Origin: Pedobacter westerhofensis
GTDB lineage: Bacteria; Bacteroidota; Bacteroidia; Sphingobacteriales; Sphingobacteriaceae
NCBI RefSeq assembly: GCF_900182595.1
Contig: NZ_FXTN01000005.1
Coordinates: forward strand, 186,001 to 250,000
Direction: 5' to 3'
Length of the DNA: 64,000 nt
The translations under genes and the position numbers were made by a program. Shown in pieces: positions 17,690 through 27,298 of the stretch (position 1 is the first letter of the stretch; every line of letters begins with the position of its first letter). The notes beneath the pieces are model-generated. The model saw only the letters and a list, made by a program, of their open reading frames with translations, was not told the origin of the DNA and did no database searches.

Positions 17690-19774
17690 TTAAATCGCTC
17701 CGTTTCTCTTTCTTAAAAACCACTCCGTGCTGAGCAGTAACAGGATCAGTACCAGCAGCGATTTAAAGTTAATCAGCTCCTCATACCTTCGGTCTTCGTA
17801 GCTCAGGGTTTTCATCTCTTTACTGCTCATCAGATCTTTTTGCAGTGCCGGTATCTGCTGAGGAAGGTACAGTTTCCCATTTGTCTGATTTGAAAGCTGG
17901 TAGAGCAGCTGATGATTTGCCACAGTCTGCTGAAATTCTGCAATCAGGGCGTTGATGTAAAAAGAACCTTTGGCTGTATATTTCTGCGTTCCCAGTGCGG
18001 TGCCTGCTACATAACTGTAATTGCCCGGCGGTAGTATGCCTGCATCCAGCTGATAGGCCGATTCAAATTTGGAGAAGCTGAAGTTATAGGTTTTTCCCGC
18101 ATCATTCCTGAGCTGAATGGTCACATCAGCAGAGTTTACAGGAACATAGCTATCATTGTAAAGACTGGCGTTGATCAGGACATGTTCATTTTCATCAAAG
18201 GTCTGTTTAGCGGCATGTACTACGAACTTCCTTTTATCATCGCGGACAGAGAGGTACTGTACAATTTTGCCCATCAGCGATGAAAATACCGGTACCAGCT
18301 GATTGTCCTTCGCTTCTGAGAATTTCCACTTCCATAATCCTTCCCCGATCAGGTAACCTGTTTTCCGGCCGTTCACATTCATAAAAAACAACTGCGGCAA
18401 ACCTGTACTGATCTTGCCCCTGCGCTGATTGATAACTGCCTGGAAATCACCAAAGGTTTTCAGCTCGCCTGAACTTACCTGCAGGGGATCAAAATTTTCA
18501 ATGACTTTCCTGGATGCTGCATCCAGATCAAAAACAGAATTGGCAGTATTGATATCGCTGTAGGCATATAACAAGGCCCTGCTGCCCGCAGCGATGCTTA
18601 CACCGGCCTGCGACTGGCTAAACTGGCTGAGGTTGCTTTGTGCACCCACAATATACCATAAAGGGACTTTGAGAGCCCGGACTTTTTCCAAAAAACCACG
18701 GGCATCGTAGGAAAGGCTGGGTAACTGGTACAGAACAATTAGTCCAAAAGTTGCCGGATCGGTATGCGCGAGCTGCTCCCCAGTCTGCAAAGATACATCA
18801 TAGTGTTTGTTAAGGGCAATTGCTTCCTTCAGCGCTGCAAGATCGGGATGAGGTCCTGCCGCAGCGATCAGCACTTTCTGTCGGTCGTCAATTACTTCTA
18901 CAATCACACGCTGAACATTGTTTTTCAGGGAGATTTCGCCCTTAACGGATGCCAGGCTTACGGTATACCGGTGTGTACCAAGGCTGCTTGCTTTTAAGGT
19001 TATGGGTATCGTCTTTAAAAACTGACCGGAATTCAGCTTCAGCACTTCCTCATGCAGTTTCGTTCCATTTTCAGTAACCGTCAGCCTCGTTTCGGCACCG
19101 GCACACTGCCAGGCTTCAGCCTGCACTTCAATCCTGAAATCATTGTCCAGGTAAACCAGGTCGTTACTGTTAATATTGGCGATCAGCACATCCTTCTGTG
19201 CCGTAGTATCGCCCAGGGCAATGGTATAAACCGGGGCCTTTAGTTCTGCAATATCCTCCGCAGGATTACCTCCCCTGTTGAATATCCCGTCAGAAGCAAG
19301 TATAACAGCGCCTACATTTCTGTTCATGAGCTCATCCTTCAGCTGGCTAACCAACAACGCGGCATTGGTTAATCTTCCGGTATAGCCAAAATAAAGGCCT
19401 TTGGCGACATGATCACTGAAACTATAGGCCCTTACCTCATATTGCTGAGAAAGCTGATCCCTGAGCTCCTCTACAGCCTTCCTGTATTGCAGCGTATCCA
19501 GGCCCGGAGAACTAAATGCGGCAATCGATTGTGAATTGTCCTGTGCAATCACAATTATGGGTTTTTCCAGCGTATAACTGATTTGCCTGATTAACGGGGC
19601 ACATAAAAGCCATAAAATGAGAGACACGGTAACTGCCCTGAATATGGCCAGTGTTACGCGCAGCGATTGTGCCATGGCAGAAGACCGGCCATACAGCAGC
19701 CACGCAAAAAACCCTCCCGCCAGTAAACAGCAGAGAACAGCTATAAATGAATAAAAAGTAAATGAATTGTCCAT
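17690..19774 (-). CDS. membrane protein with von Willebrand factor A domain
   Basis: The 694-residue protein has two N-terminal membrane helices (about 5-60), then a VWA-like domain. The MIDAS-type motif DNSQS follows IIVIAQ, and VILASDGIFNRGG is the second VWA strand. A large beta-rich region follows (about 250-640), ending in one C-terminal helix and a basic tail (FLRKRNGAI). The layout resembles BatA/CoxE-associated membrane proteins of Bacteroidetes, but no MoxR ATPase or Bat genes are nearby. The ORF is open to 19795, but the fabG terminator reaches 19793, so the ATG at 19774 (MDNSFTFYS) is chosen. Function is unknown. Confidence 0.7.
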   Translation of the reverse strand: MDNSFTFYSFIAVLCCLLAGGFFAWLLYGRSSAMAQSLRVTLAIFRAVTVSLILWLLCAPLIRQISYTLEKPIIVIAQDNSQSIAAFSSPGLDTLQYRKAVEELRDQLSQQYEVRAYSFSDHVAKGLYFGYTGRLTNAALLVSQLKDELMNRNVGAVILASDGIFNRGGNPAEDIAELKAPVYTIALGDTTAQKDVLIANINSNDLVYLDNDFRIEVQAEAWQCAGAETRLTVTENGTKLHEEVLKLNSGQFLKTIPITLKASSLGTHRYTVSLASVKGEISLKNNVQRVIVEVIDDRQKVLIAAAGPHPDLAALKEAIALNKHYDVSLQTGEQLAHTDPATFGLIVLYQLPSLSYDARGFLEKVRALKVPLWYIVGAQSNLSQFSQSQAGVSIAAGSRALLYAYSDINTANSVFDLDAASRKVIENFDPLQVSSGELKTFGDFQAVINQRRGKISTGLPQLFFMNVNGRKTGYLIGEGLWKWKFSEAKDNQLVPVFSSLMGKIVQYLSVRDDKRKFVVHAAKQTFDENEHVLINASLYNDSYVPVNSADVTIQLRNDAGKTYNFSFSKFESAYQLDAGILPPGNYSYVAGTALGTQKYTAKGSFYINALIAEFQQTVANHQLLYQLSNQTNGKLYLPQQIPALQKDLMSSKEMKTLSYEDRRYEELINFKSLLVLILLLLSTEWFLRKRNGAI

Positions 19775-19794
19775 TGCCCGGAAGTAAAGATGCA

Positions 19795-19826
19795 AAAAAA
19801 AAGCGTCAGGGAAAATCCCTGACGCC
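19795..19826 (-). terminator. intrinsic terminator of fabG
   Basis: GCGTCAGGG (19803-19811) pairs with CCCTGACGC (19817-19825) across a 5-nt loop. On the minus strand a run of U follows. It ends the agu-fabG transcript just before the VWA gene. Confidence 0.85.
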
Positions 19827-19849
19827 TGTATCTCGTGCTTTACAGCTGG

Positions 19850-20593
19850 CTATAATATGCCGCCGCAAACCGACAATACCTGTCCGGTAACATATGCGCT
19901 CATGTCTGATGCCAGAAATACGCAAACGTTAGCTACATCTTCCGGCTCTCCAGCTCTTTTCAGCGGGATACCTTCTTCCCAGCCTTTTACCACTTTAGGA
20001 TCAAGCACATCGGTCATTTCTGTACGGATAAATCCCGGAGCAACAACATTGGTGCGGATATTTCTTGATCCCAGTTCTTTGGCTACTGATTTGGAGAAGC
20101 CGATAATACCTGCTTTGGAAGCTGCATAATTTGCCTGTCCTGCATTTCCCTGAACACCTACCACAGAGCTCATGTTAATGATGGATCCTTTACGGGCTTT
20201 CATCATGATCTTTGATGCCGCTTTGGTTACGTTAAATACCGACTTCAGGTTTACATTGATTACATCATCCCAGTTTTCCTCGCTCATGCGCATCAGCAAA
20301 CCGTCTTTGGTGATACCTGCGTTGTTTACTACGATATCCAGTGTACCAAATTCCGCAACGATGTCACTGATCAGTTTTTCTGCTTCGTCAAATTTAGAAG
20401 CATCAGAACGGTAGCCTTTAACCTTTGTTCCAAAAGCCTGCAATTCATGTTCAAGGGCTTCTCCTTTTTCTACAGAAGACAGGTAAGTAAAAGCAACATT
20501 CGCGCCCTGCTCAGCAAACTTCTCAGCAATTTTGCGTCCTATGCCTTTTGAGGCACCAGTTATTAATGCCGTTTTTCCTTCTAATAATTTCAT
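19850..20593 (-). CDS. fabG: 3-oxoacyl-[acyl-carrier-protein] reductase
   Basis: FabG reduces beta-ketoacyl-ACP with NADPH in fatty-acid elongation. The 247-residue short-chain dehydrogenase has the cofactor motif GASKGIGR (13-20), NNAG (90-93), catalytic Ser142/143, Tyr156 and Lys160 (YAASK), and the C-terminal VTGQVLSVCGGIL close to the FabG consensus VTGQTLHVDGG. It lies 80 nt downstream of aguA, with its own start context, and is followed by a strong terminator. Other fab genes are absent, so an alternative short-chain reductase role is possible but less likely. Confidence 0.9.
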   Translation of the reverse strand: MKLLEGKTALITGASKGIGRKIAEKFAEQGANVAFTYLSSVEKGEALEHELQAFGTKVKGYRSDASKFDEAEKLISDIVAEFGTLDIVVNNAGITKDGLLMRMSEENWDDVINVNLKSVFNVTKAASKIMMKARKGSIINMSSVVGVQGNAGQANYAASKAGIIGFSKSVAKELGSRNIRTNVVAPGFIRTEMTDVLDPKVVKGWEEGIPLKRAGEPEDVANVCVFLASDMSAYVTGQVLSVCGGIL

Positions 20594-20673
20594 CTGGTTA
20601 TGTATTGGTTGTTAATGGTTTGGTATGCTGTTTCAAGGCCATATGCCCTTCAACAGCTTTTTTAAATCTTTAT

Positions 20674-21729
20674 TTATACTGCAGGTTCCTGCTGGCTCAG
20701 GCAATGGAAACTGCCCAGTCCCCAGATAATGTCTGTAGAATCTATACCTACCACTTTCCTGTCAGGGAAAACACCACGGATGATCTCCAGTGCAATCTCA
20801 TCATTTACATCCCTGAAGGTAGGTACGATGACTGCTGCATTCGCGATATAAAAGTTCGCATATGAAGCAGGCAATCTTGTATCTTCATGGATCACCGGTG
20901 AGGGCATCGGCAGCTGAACGATATTCAGCGGCATGCCGTTAATCAGGCGCATTGCCTTCAGCTCTTCAAGATTTTCTTTGAGCAGGATATAATTCTCATC
21001 CAGAGGATTGGATTCAATCACTGTCAGTACAGTATTGGGGTTTACAAAACGGGTGATATCATCAATATGTCCGTCAGTATCATCACCAACAATGCCATCG
21101 CCAACCCACAGCACCTGCAGGGCACCGTAGCACTCTTTCAGGTATTCTTCTATCTGCTCCTGGCTGAGATGCGGGTTCCTGTTTTCATTTAATAAACAGG
21201 CGCGCGACGTTAGAATGGTGCCAGCACCATTAAATTCCACAGATCCGCCTTCCATCACGATACCGGGGTTAAATACCGGCAGGTTAAAATGATCGCCAAT
21301 TCTGGTAGGGATCACATCATCCAGTTCATAGGGAGGATATTTATTGCCCCAGGCATTATAATCCCAGTCTACCACCACCTTTTTCTGATCTGAACCGGGG
21401 TTAATCAGAAATGCAGGCCCATGATCACGGCACCATGCATCATTGCTGGGGTTAAAGTAAAACTCAATCTGGCTCAGGTCCGCCCCGGCTTCCTCTAATT
21501 TTGAAATGGCAAAAGCTTTTGTTGCTTCGTCATTTACATTGATCCGTACCTTTTCACCTGTGGCTACAACCTTAATAAATTCGCAGTAAGGTGCATAGAT
21601 CGTATCCAGCTTGCCGGGCCACGAAGCCTCTTTGTGCGGCCATGTCAGCCAGGTTGCTTCATGTTCTTCCCATTCTGCCGGAAAGCGGTAACCGGCTCTC
21701 CTTGGCGAGTGATCAAATAGACTCGTCAT
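20674..21729 (-). CDS. aguA: agmatine deiminase
   Basis: AguA converts agmatine to N-carbamoylputrescine and ammonia. The 351-residue protein starts at MTSLFDHSPRRAGYRFPAEW and shows PHKEASWPG, WCRDHGPAF, GDGIVGDDTDGHIDD, and the catalytic Cys343 in GSFHCLSQQEP, all features of the guanidino-modifying PPAD family. A longer frame to 21825 exists, but the family start is at 21729. The gene overlaps the 3' end of aguB by 17 nt, so the two steps of the pathway are translationally linked. Confidence 0.95.
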   Translation of the reverse strand: MTSLFDHSPRRAGYRFPAEWEEHEATWLTWPHKEASWPGKLDTIYAPYCEFIKVVATGEKVRINVNDEATKAFAISKLEEAGADLSQIEFYFNPSNDAWCRDHGPAFLINPGSDQKKVVVDWDYNAWGNKYPPYELDDVIPTRIGDHFNLPVFNPGIVMEGGSVEFNGAGTILTSRACLLNENRNPHLSQEQIEEYLKECYGALQVLWVGDGIVGDDTDGHIDDITRFVNPNTVLTVIESNPLDENYILLKENLEELKAMRLINGMPLNIVQLPMPSPVIHEDTRLPASYANFYIANAAVIVPTFRDVNDEIALEIIRGVFPDRKVVGIDSTDIIWGLGSFHCLSQQEPAV

Positions 21730-22588
21730 CAATATATCTTTTAGTAATTTGCGAATAGCTGTCAATTCTTCTGTCACGCAGGAAGGGCCAGTGTGTCCTG
21801 TAGCTGTTGGACAGGGTAAGGTCAAGTTCTACAACTTTTAGTTCTTCTTTATCGTGTGAAGCCAGATATAAAAGCGATCCGAAAGGGTTGGATACAAATG
21901 ATCCGCCCCAGAAAGCAACACCTGCTTCTTCGCCTACACGGTTAATGCTTACCACGGGAACGCCGTTGGCAATAGCGTGTGAACGCTGCATGGTCTGCCA
22001 TGCATTATATTGTTCGGTATTTGTGGCTTCATCCTGTGTAGTTGCCCATCCGATTGCGGTAGGGTAAACCAGGAAATCAGCACCCATCAGCGCCGTTAAA
22101 CGGGCAGCTTCAGGATACCACTGATCCCAGCAGATCAGCACACCGATTTTTGCGTATTTGGTTTTAAAGACTTTGTAGCCCAGATCGCCGGGAGTAAAAT
22201 AGAACTTCTCGTAAAAACCGGGATCATCAGGGATGTGCATTTTGCGGTACTTACCTAAATAGGTACCGTCAGCATCCAGAACAGCGGTAGTATTATGGTA
22301 AAGGCCCTCAGCTCTTTTCTCAAAAAGTGAAGCAACGATCACCACATTCAGTTCGGCAGCAACAGCAGATAATGCATCTGTTGAAGGGCCGGGAATAGTC
22401 TCCGCAAGTTTAAAATTTTCGTAATCTTCAACATCGCAGAAATAAAGTGATGTAAAAAGTTCCTGCAGGCACACCACCTGGGCACCCTGTGCTGCTACCT
22501 CGCGGATCTTTACAATTGCCTTATCTAAATTTTCTTGTTTGTTACTGGTACAGCTCATCTGCACCAATCCAACTTGTACTTTAGCCAT
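21713..22588 (-). CDS. aguB: N-carbamoylputrescine amidase
   Basis: AguB hydrolyses N-carbamoylputrescine to putrescine, CO2 and ammonia. The 291-residue nitrilase-fold enzyme has the catalytic triad Glu43 (LQELF), Lys116 (YRKMHIP) and Cys153 (LICWDQWYPEAAR). Together with aguA it gives the agmatine route to putrescine, the precursor of other polyamines. The arginine decarboxylase that would feed it is not in the window. A -7 element lies 20 nt upstream, and aguA follows with overlap. Confidence 0.95.
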   Translation of the reverse strand: MAKVQVGLVQMSCTSNKQENLDKAIVKIREVAAQGAQVVCLQELFTSLYFCDVEDYENFKLAETIPGPSTDALSAVAAELNVVIVASLFEKRAEGLYHNTTAVLDADGTYLGKYRKMHIPDDPGFYEKFYFTPGDLGYKVFKTKYAKIGVLICWDQWYPEAARLTALMGADFLVYPTAIGWATTQDEATNTEQYNAWQTMQRSHAIANGVPVVSINRVGEEAGVAFWGGSFVSNPFGSLLYLASHDKEELKVVELDLTLSNSYRTHWPFLRDRRIDSYSQITKRYIDDESI

Positions 22589-22607
22589 TCTATGAAATTT
22601 TGTGGTG

Positions 22608-22615
22608 CAAAGTTA
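22608..22615 (-). promoter_or_regulatory. -7 element of aguB
   Basis: On the minus strand this reads TAACTTTG, matching TAnnTTTG, 20 nt before the aguB start. The -33 region is not recognisable. Confidence 0.4.
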
Positions 22616-22658
22616 AAGAAAATATCGAAACTGATATGATCAGATATAGTTTGTCTGA

Positions 22659-22883
22659 TTATGAAGCCTTAGGCGGCATCTCTATGATCAGGCTGTCTTT
22701 GTATTCCTGCTGCAGTTCAAACAGGCATTTGGCACACAGGCAGCTGTCATAATGTTCACTGATATACTGCACCTCGTTGAGATCGAGATGCACTACACTG
22801 CACTGGCACTTGGTATAAGAATTGGCCTTACACTCTATTGCCGAACCGCAGCGTTCGCATGGTATGATTTCGTGCTTGGTCAT
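22659..22883 (-). CDS. cysteine-rich CWC-family protein
   Basis: A 74-residue protein with six or seven cysteines in the order CERCGSAIEC, KCQC and CLCAKC, the pattern of the Cys-rich CWC family, presumably a small zinc-binding protein. No signal peptide is visible, so it is likely cytosolic. Its function is unknown. It lies between nrdA and aguB on the minus strand. Its candidate -7 element overlaps the nrdA terminator. Confidence 0.75.
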   Translation of the reverse strand: MTKHEIIPCERCGSAIECKANSYTKCQCSVVHLDLNEVQYISEHYDSCLCAKCLFELQQEYKDSLIIEMPPKAS

Positions 22884-22903
22884 TGAGGGACAGGATTAAA
22901 ACA

Positions 22904-22911
22904 CAAAAGTA
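22904..22911 (-). promoter_or_regulatory. -7 element of the CWC gene
   Basis: On the minus strand this reads TACTTTTG, matching TAnnTTTG, 21 nt before the start codon. It overlaps the arm of the nrdA terminator hairpin. Confidence 0.4.
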
Positions 22912-22936
22912 CGGTAAAATCAATTACCGTACTTTA
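22904..22936 (-). terminator. intrinsic terminator of nrdBA
   Basis: A perfect 12-bp stem (22906-22917 with 22924-22935) with a 6-nt loop. On the minus strand the right-hand arm is followed by a T-rich stretch. It ends the nrdBA transcript 26 nt after the nrdA stop. Confidence 0.7.
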
Positions 22937-22961
22937 TGCGTTCAATTTTATGAGATTTAGA

Positions 22962-25340
22962 TTATCCTGAGCAGCTGATACAGCCTTCTTCCATAGAACA
23001 AACCGGGCCATCAGTGATCTCTTCAACCACCTGCTCGATAATTTCAGGGATTACAGGCTCCATTGCTTTGCCAGCCTGGTTCTCTACAGTAAATTTAACT
23101 GCCTGAGAAGCTGCCTGGGTGCGCAGGTAATACATACCCGTTTTCAAACCTTTTTTCCATGCGTAGAAGTGCATTGAAGTCAGTTTGGAAGTATTCGGTG
23201 CATTGATAAACAGGTTCAGTGACTGCGACTGGCAGATATACGCGCCACGGTCGGCCGCCATATCAATAATGCTGCGCATTTTAATTTCCCAAACTGTTTT
23301 GTATAATTCCTTGATGTAATCAGGGATCTCAGCGATATCCTGAACTGATCCGTTAGCCAGGATGATCCTGTCTTTCATTGCAGGTGTCCACAGGCCAAGA
23401 GAAACAAGATCTTTCAGCAAGTGTTTATTTACTACCACAAACTCACCGCTCAATACCCTTCTGGTATAAATATTTGAAGTATAAGGCTCAAAACATTCGT
23501 TGTTGCCAAGGATCTGTGAAGTTGATGCGGTAGGCATCGGAGCAACGAGCAGCGAGTTACGTACACCGTCTTTCACCACTTTGGCACGCAGGTCTTCCCA
23601 GTTCCAGCGGTTGCTGGCAGGTTTTACATTCCAGAGGTCAAACTGGAATTTACCCTCCGACAGCGGGGAACCTTTGAATGTTTCGTATGCACCATCTTTT
23701 AATGCAAGATCATGCGAAGCAGTCATTGCTGCAAAATAGATCGTTTCAAAGATTTCCTTGTTCAGTTCTTTTGCACCTTCACTTTCAAAAGGCAGGCGCA
23801 TCAGGATGAAGGCATCGGCAAGTCCCTGCACACCCAGGCCAACAGGTCTGTGGCGCATGTTGGAATATCTCGCTTCCTCGATCGGATAATAGTTATAATC
23901 GATTACCTTATTCAGGTTCAATGTAGCCTGGTAAGTTACATCATATAATTTCTGGTGATCAAATTCTCCGTTGATTACAAATCTTGGCAGGGCCAGTGAA
24001 GCCAGGTTACACACAGCTACCTCATCTTTAGAGCTGTACTCCATGATCTCGGTACACAAATTAGAACTTTTGATGGTTCCTAAATTCTGCTGATTTGATT
24101 TGCCGTTTGCGGCATCTTTGTATAATAAATATGGCGTTCCTGTTTCGATCTGTGAATCAAGAATTGCGAACCATAATTCCTGTGCTTTGATGGTTTTGCG
24201 GGCACGTCCTTCTTTCTCGTAGCGCTCATATAAAGCCTCAAATTCCTTGCCCCAGCAATCAGCCAGTCCCGGTGCTTCATCCGGGCTGAACAGGCTCCAT
24301 TCGCCATTGTCCTCTACGCGCTGCATAAACAAATCGCAGATCCACAGTGCATAGAACAGATCGCGGGCACGCATTTCTTCTTTACCATGGTTTTTACGCA
24401 GGTCAAGGAATGAGAATACATCTGCATGCCATGGTTCCAGGTAGATGGCGAAAGCACCTTTACGCTTGCCTCCACCCTGGTCTACGTAACGGGCAGTATC
24501 ATTAAATACCTTCAACATCGGCACGATACCGTTACTTGTACCGTTAGTTCCGCTGATATAGGCTCCGGTAGCTCTTACATTGTGGATGCTCAAACCTATA
24601 CCGCCGGCACTCTGTGAAATCTTGGCAGTTTGTTTAAGGGTGTCATAAATACCTTCGATACTGTCATCCTGCATCGTCAGCAAAAAGCACGACGACATCT
24701 GAGGTTTAGGTGTTCCTGCATTGAACAGTGTAGGCGTTCCATGTGTAAACCAGCGCTCGCTCATCAGGTTGTAACTTGCAATAACGCTGTCGATATCACC
24801 TTTATGGATTCCAACGGCTACACGCATGTATAAATGCTGCGGACGCTCAACGATAATTCCGTTGATTTTCAGCAGGTAAGATTTTTCAAGCGTTTTAAAG
24901 CCAAAATAATCAAATCCAAAATCCCTGTCGTAGATAATTGTACTGTCCAGGATATCGGCATTGGCCTCGATCACTGCCCAAACATCATCGGCAATCAGTG
25001 AAGCTGACTTGTCAGTTTTAGGATCTACATAACGGTATAACATTTCCATCGTTTTAGAAAACGACTTCGTCGTGTTTTTATGCAGGTTGGATACAGCGAT
25101 CCTTGACGCCAGTAAGGCGTAATCAGGATGCTTGGTAGTTAAAGAGGCGGCAGTTTCAGCAGCAAGGTTGTCTAATTCTGACGTGGTAACGCCATCATAT
25201 AAACCTTCAATTACCTTCTTGGCTACATCAATAGGATCAACCAGTTCAGCATTGAAGCCATAACATAATTTCTCGATGCGGGCTGTGATTTTGTCAAACC
25301 GCACCGCTTCTTTGCGACCATCTCTTTTTTCTACAAACAT
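22962..25340 (-). CDS. nrdA: class Ia ribonucleoside-diphosphate reductase alpha subunit
   Basis: NrdA holds the active site that reduces ribonucleoside diphosphates to deoxy forms. The 792-residue protein has an N-terminal ATP-cone (about 1-90), the overall activity switch. Active-site Cys218 is in [10 protein letters not shown], and NLCTEIMEY carries the radical-relay cysteine. The effector-site loop follows, and the C-terminal redox pair is in EEGCISCSG. Length is normal for a class Ia alpha chain. It lies 117 nt downstream of nrdB, same strand, and is closed by a strong terminator. Confidence 0.97.
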   Translation of the reverse strand: MFVEKRDGRKEAVRFDKITARIEKLCYGFNAELVDPIDVAKKVIEGLYDGVTTSELDNLAAETAASLTTKHPDYALLASRIAVSNLHKNTTKSFSKTMEMLYRYVDPKTDKSASLIADDVWAVIEANADILDSTIIYDRDFGFDYFGFKTLEKSYLLKINGIIVERPQHLYMRVAVGIHKGDIDSVIASYNLMSERWFTHGTPTLFNAGTPKPQMSSCFLLTMQDDSIEGIYDTLKQTAKISQSAGGIGLSIHNVRATGAYISGTNGTSNGIVPMLKVFNDTARYVDQGGGKRKGAFAIYLEPWHADVFSFLDLRKNHGKEEMRARDLFYALWICDLFMQRVEDNGEWSLFSPDEAPGLADCWGKEFEALYERYEKEGRARKTIKAQELWFAILDSQIETGTPYLLYKDAANGKSNQQNLGTIKSSNLCTEIMEYSSKDEVAVCNLASLALPRFVINGEFDHQKLYDVTYQATLNLNKVIDYNYYPIEEARYSNMRHRPVGLGVQGLADAFILMRLPFESEGAKELNKEIFETIYFAAMTASHDLALKDGAYETFKGSPLSEGKFQFDLWNVKPASNRWNWEDLRAKVVKDGVRNSLLVAPMPTASTSQILGNNECFEPYTSNIYTRRVLSGEFVVVNKHLLKDLVSLGLWTPAMKDRIILANGSVQDIAEIPDYIKELYKTVWEIKMRSIIDMAADRGAYICQSQSLNLFINAPNTSKLTSMHFYAWKKGLKTGMYYLRTQAASQAVKFTVENQAGKAMEPVIPEIIEQVVEEITDGPVCSMEEGCISCSG

Positions 25341-25457
25341 ATTTTTTCAGGGTTTTGTATTGCTTATTCAGTGTTGTTCAAGGCAACGCCCAACATCGGC
25401 AATAAATTAATATTATTTTATTGGTTCAATACTTACCGGCAAGGGCAGCTGTAAATA

Positions 25458-26429
25458 TCAAAAATCATCATCCAGAGAGAAAGCCGAAGCTTTGTCTTCA
25501 GACGAGGTAAGTACTCCACTTTTCTGGTAATCACCAACACGTTTTTCAAAGAAGTTGGTTTTGCCCTGCAGAGAAATCATTTCCATGAAATCAAAAGGGT
25601 TAGTGGCATTATATATTTTATCATATCCCAGTTCTGCAGACCATCTGTCGGCCACAAACTCAATATACTGAGACATTAACTTCGCATTCATTCCAATCAG
25701 GGCAACCGGCAATGCGTCAGTGACAAATTCTTTCTCTATTTCCACTGCGTCTTTGATAATGCCATGTACCGCTTCCTGAGAAAGCCTGGTGTTCAGCATC
25801 TTGTAAAGCAGACACGCAAATTCACAGTGCATACCTTCATCCCTCGAGATCAGTTCATTGCTGAAAGTCAGTCCGGGCATCAGTCCGCGTTTCTTCAACC
25901 AGAAGATAGAGCAAAAGCTTCCGCTAAAGAAAATACCTTCAACCGCAGCAAAAGCTACCAGCCGTTCAGCAAAGTTGCCGTTATCAATCCACCTTAGTGC
26001 CCATTCTGCTTTTCTCTTTACGCATGGTACGGTTTCGATGGCATGAAACAACCTGTCCTTCTCTGCTTCATCCTTAATATAGGTATCAATCAGTAAGGCG
26101 TAGGTTTCAGAATGGATATTTTCCATCATGATCTGGAAGCCATAAAAACAGCGTGCTTCAGGCAACTGAACTTCGCTCATGAAATTAACCGCAAGGTTCT
26201 CGTTGACGATACCATCACTGGCAGAGAAAAAGGCGAGGATATGAGAGATGAAATGACGCTCACCATCATTCAGGTTATCCCAGTGCTTCTGATCGTCAGA
26301 GAGGTCAATCTCTTCCGCTGTCCAAAAACTAGCTTCACTCTTTTTATACATTTCCCAGATTGCCGGATATTTGATTGGCAGCAGGACAAAGCGATCTTTG
26401 TTCTCTTTCAGTAATACTTCTTCTTCCAT
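25458..26429 (-). CDS. nrdB: class Ia ribonucleoside-diphosphate reductase beta subunit
   Basis: NrdB carries the diiron centre and tyrosyl radical that start catalysis in NrdA. The 323-residue protein begins [14 protein letters not shown]. The segment ENIHSETY gives Glu103, His106 and the radical Tyr110, in the same spacing as Escherichia coli E115, H118 and Y122. A longer frame reaches 26510, but the extension ([11 protein letters not shown]) has no family match and the ATG at 26429 fits the family start. No ATP-cone is fused to this subunit. A DnaA box and palindromes lie upstream. Confidence 0.95.
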   Translation of the reverse strand: MEEEVLLKENKDRFVLLPIKYPAIWEMYKKSEASFWTAEEIDLSDDQKHWDNLNDGERHFISHILAFFSASDGIVNENLAVNFMSEVQLPEARCFYGFQIMMENIHSETYALLIDTYIKDEAEKDRLFHAIETVPCVKRKAEWALRWIDNGNFAERLVAFAAVEGIFFSGSFCSIFWLKKRGLMPGLTFSNELISRDEGMHCEFACLLYKMLNTRLSQEAVHGIIKDAVEIEKEFVTDALPVALIGMNAKLMSQYIEFVADRWSAELGYDKIYNATNPFDFMEMISLQGKTNFFEKRVGDYQKSGVLTSSEDKASAFSLDDDF

Positions 26430-26611
26430 GGTATATTTTAAATGATGTATAATCAATTGCGTCGAACTTCCTGTTAAACCCTCTTCATCGGCTTTTCTTG
26501 CGCAAATCAAAAGTTTAAAATAAAACAGATTTATTATCTAACCTTAACTAATTAAATATTAAATCCTTAGCCAACAATATTTTGATGAGTTTAACAGGAT
26601 TCTTATAATAA

Positions 26612-26619
26612 CAAATATA
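26612..26619 (-). promoter_or_regulatory. -7 element of nrdB
   Basis: On the minus strand this reads TATATTTG, a full match to TAnnTTTG. The nearest TTG at the -33 side is 24 nt away, longer than ideal. A start near 26606 would give a leader of about 175 nt. Confidence 0.45.
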
Positions 26620-26649
26620 AACTTTGAAGCTTTTAATCGTTAGCAATAG

Positions 26650-26659
26650 TTGTTAACAA
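26650..26659. promoter_or_regulatory. palindrome TTGTTAACAA upstream of nrdB
   Basis: A perfect 10-nt palindrome with TGTTA/TAACA half-sites, about 45 nt upstream of the predicted transcription start of nrdB and 10 nt from the DnaA box. A related half-site lies near 26719. Confidence 0.3.
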
Positions 26660-26669
26660 GTGGGCGTAA

Positions 26670-26678
26670 TTATCCACA
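26670..26678 (+). promoter_or_regulatory. DnaA box upstream of nrdB
   Basis: TTATCCACA is the strict consensus of a high-affinity DnaA box. It lies about 65 nt upstream of the predicted nrdB start. DnaA control of nrdAB is known in Escherichia coli; here it is inferred by position. Only one consensus box was seen, so this is not a replication origin on present evidence. Confidence 0.45.
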
Positions 26679-26755
26679 CAGAGGGGAAAATATTACCGAT
26701 AAATTACTTTAGAAAGTTGTTAATGATTTACGGCTGTCACGTGCGAGCAGCAGAT

Positions 26756-26774
26756 AAATGTTAATAACATTTAC
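26756..26774. promoter_or_regulatory. 19-nt palindrome upstream of nrdB
   Basis: A perfect palindrome around one central A, with arms TAAATGTTA and TAACATTTA. It shares TGTTA/TAACA half-sites with the palindrome at 26650-26659. It may be a regulator site for nrdBA, or belong to the convergent-side 5' region of neither gene. Confidence 0.3.
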
Positions 26775-26873
26775 AAACCTGACTTTATAAGCGAAAAGAT
26801 CAAGATTTCAGCAAGGAGGCGCAGCGCAGCATAATGCCTCACCTGACTGATTGTATTGATGTACGGATTGATT

Positions 26874-27278
26874 TTAAGTTGGGTTACCGTAGCTGATGCT
26901 CACCTGGGACTGCCCTTTATTAAAGAAACCAAGTTCTTTGGCAGCACTTTCAGAAACATCAATAATATAGCGTTTACTGTGCGGGCCCCTGTCATTTACC
27001 TCCACATCTACAGATTTTCCATTGGAAAGGTTCGTTACGGTAACGATGGTACCCAGGGGAAGACTCATATGCGCGCAGGTGAATTTCCTGCCCCGGTACT
27101 TTACACCGCTGGTAGTTCTGCGGCCTTCAAATTTTCTATGATAATAGGTTGCAAGTCCTGTTTTTATCCGTGTTACAATACCGGTTCCGGATTCTGTACC
27201 GGTAGCATCTGACTGTGCGCTGACCTGCAGAAACACGAACATACTCAATAAAAGCAAACAGTATTTCATCTTATTCAT
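26874..27278 (-). CDS. RlpA-like septal ring lytic transglycosylase family protein
   Basis: A 134-residue exported protein with a signal peptide (about 1-21, ending VSAQS) and one double-psi beta-barrel domain (about 40-130). Family motifs are GLATYYHRKFEGRRTTSG, LPLGTIVTVTN and VEVNDRGPH. RlpA-type barrels act on peptidoglycan lacking stem peptides or bind it at the septum. No SPOR domain is present, so this is the short single-domain form. A palindromic repeat lies 20 nt upstream of the start, between this gene and msrB. Confidence 0.85.
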   Translation of the reverse strand: MNKMKYCLLLLSMFVFLQVSAQSDATGTESGTGIVTRIKTGLATYYHRKFEGRRTTSGVKYRGRKFTCAHMSLPLGTIVTVTNLSNGKSVDVEVNDRGPHSKRYIIDVSESAAKELGFFNKGQSQVSISYGNPT

Positions 27279-27298
27279 CTATTGATTTTTAATTGAAA

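Larger units (their letters stand above)
26430..26873 (-). other. intergenic region upstream of nrdB
   Basis: This 444-nt stretch holds no credible gene. It carries the nrdB -7 element (26612-26619), a consensus DnaA box (26670-26678), and palindromes of the TGTTA/TAACA type (26650-26659, 26756-26774). It is AT-rich and best explained as the control region of nrdBA. Confidence 0.5.

Noticed and set aside
26650..26774. Possible replication origin
   Set aside because: Only one consensus DnaA box was found; a cluster and an unwinding element with repeats would be needed.
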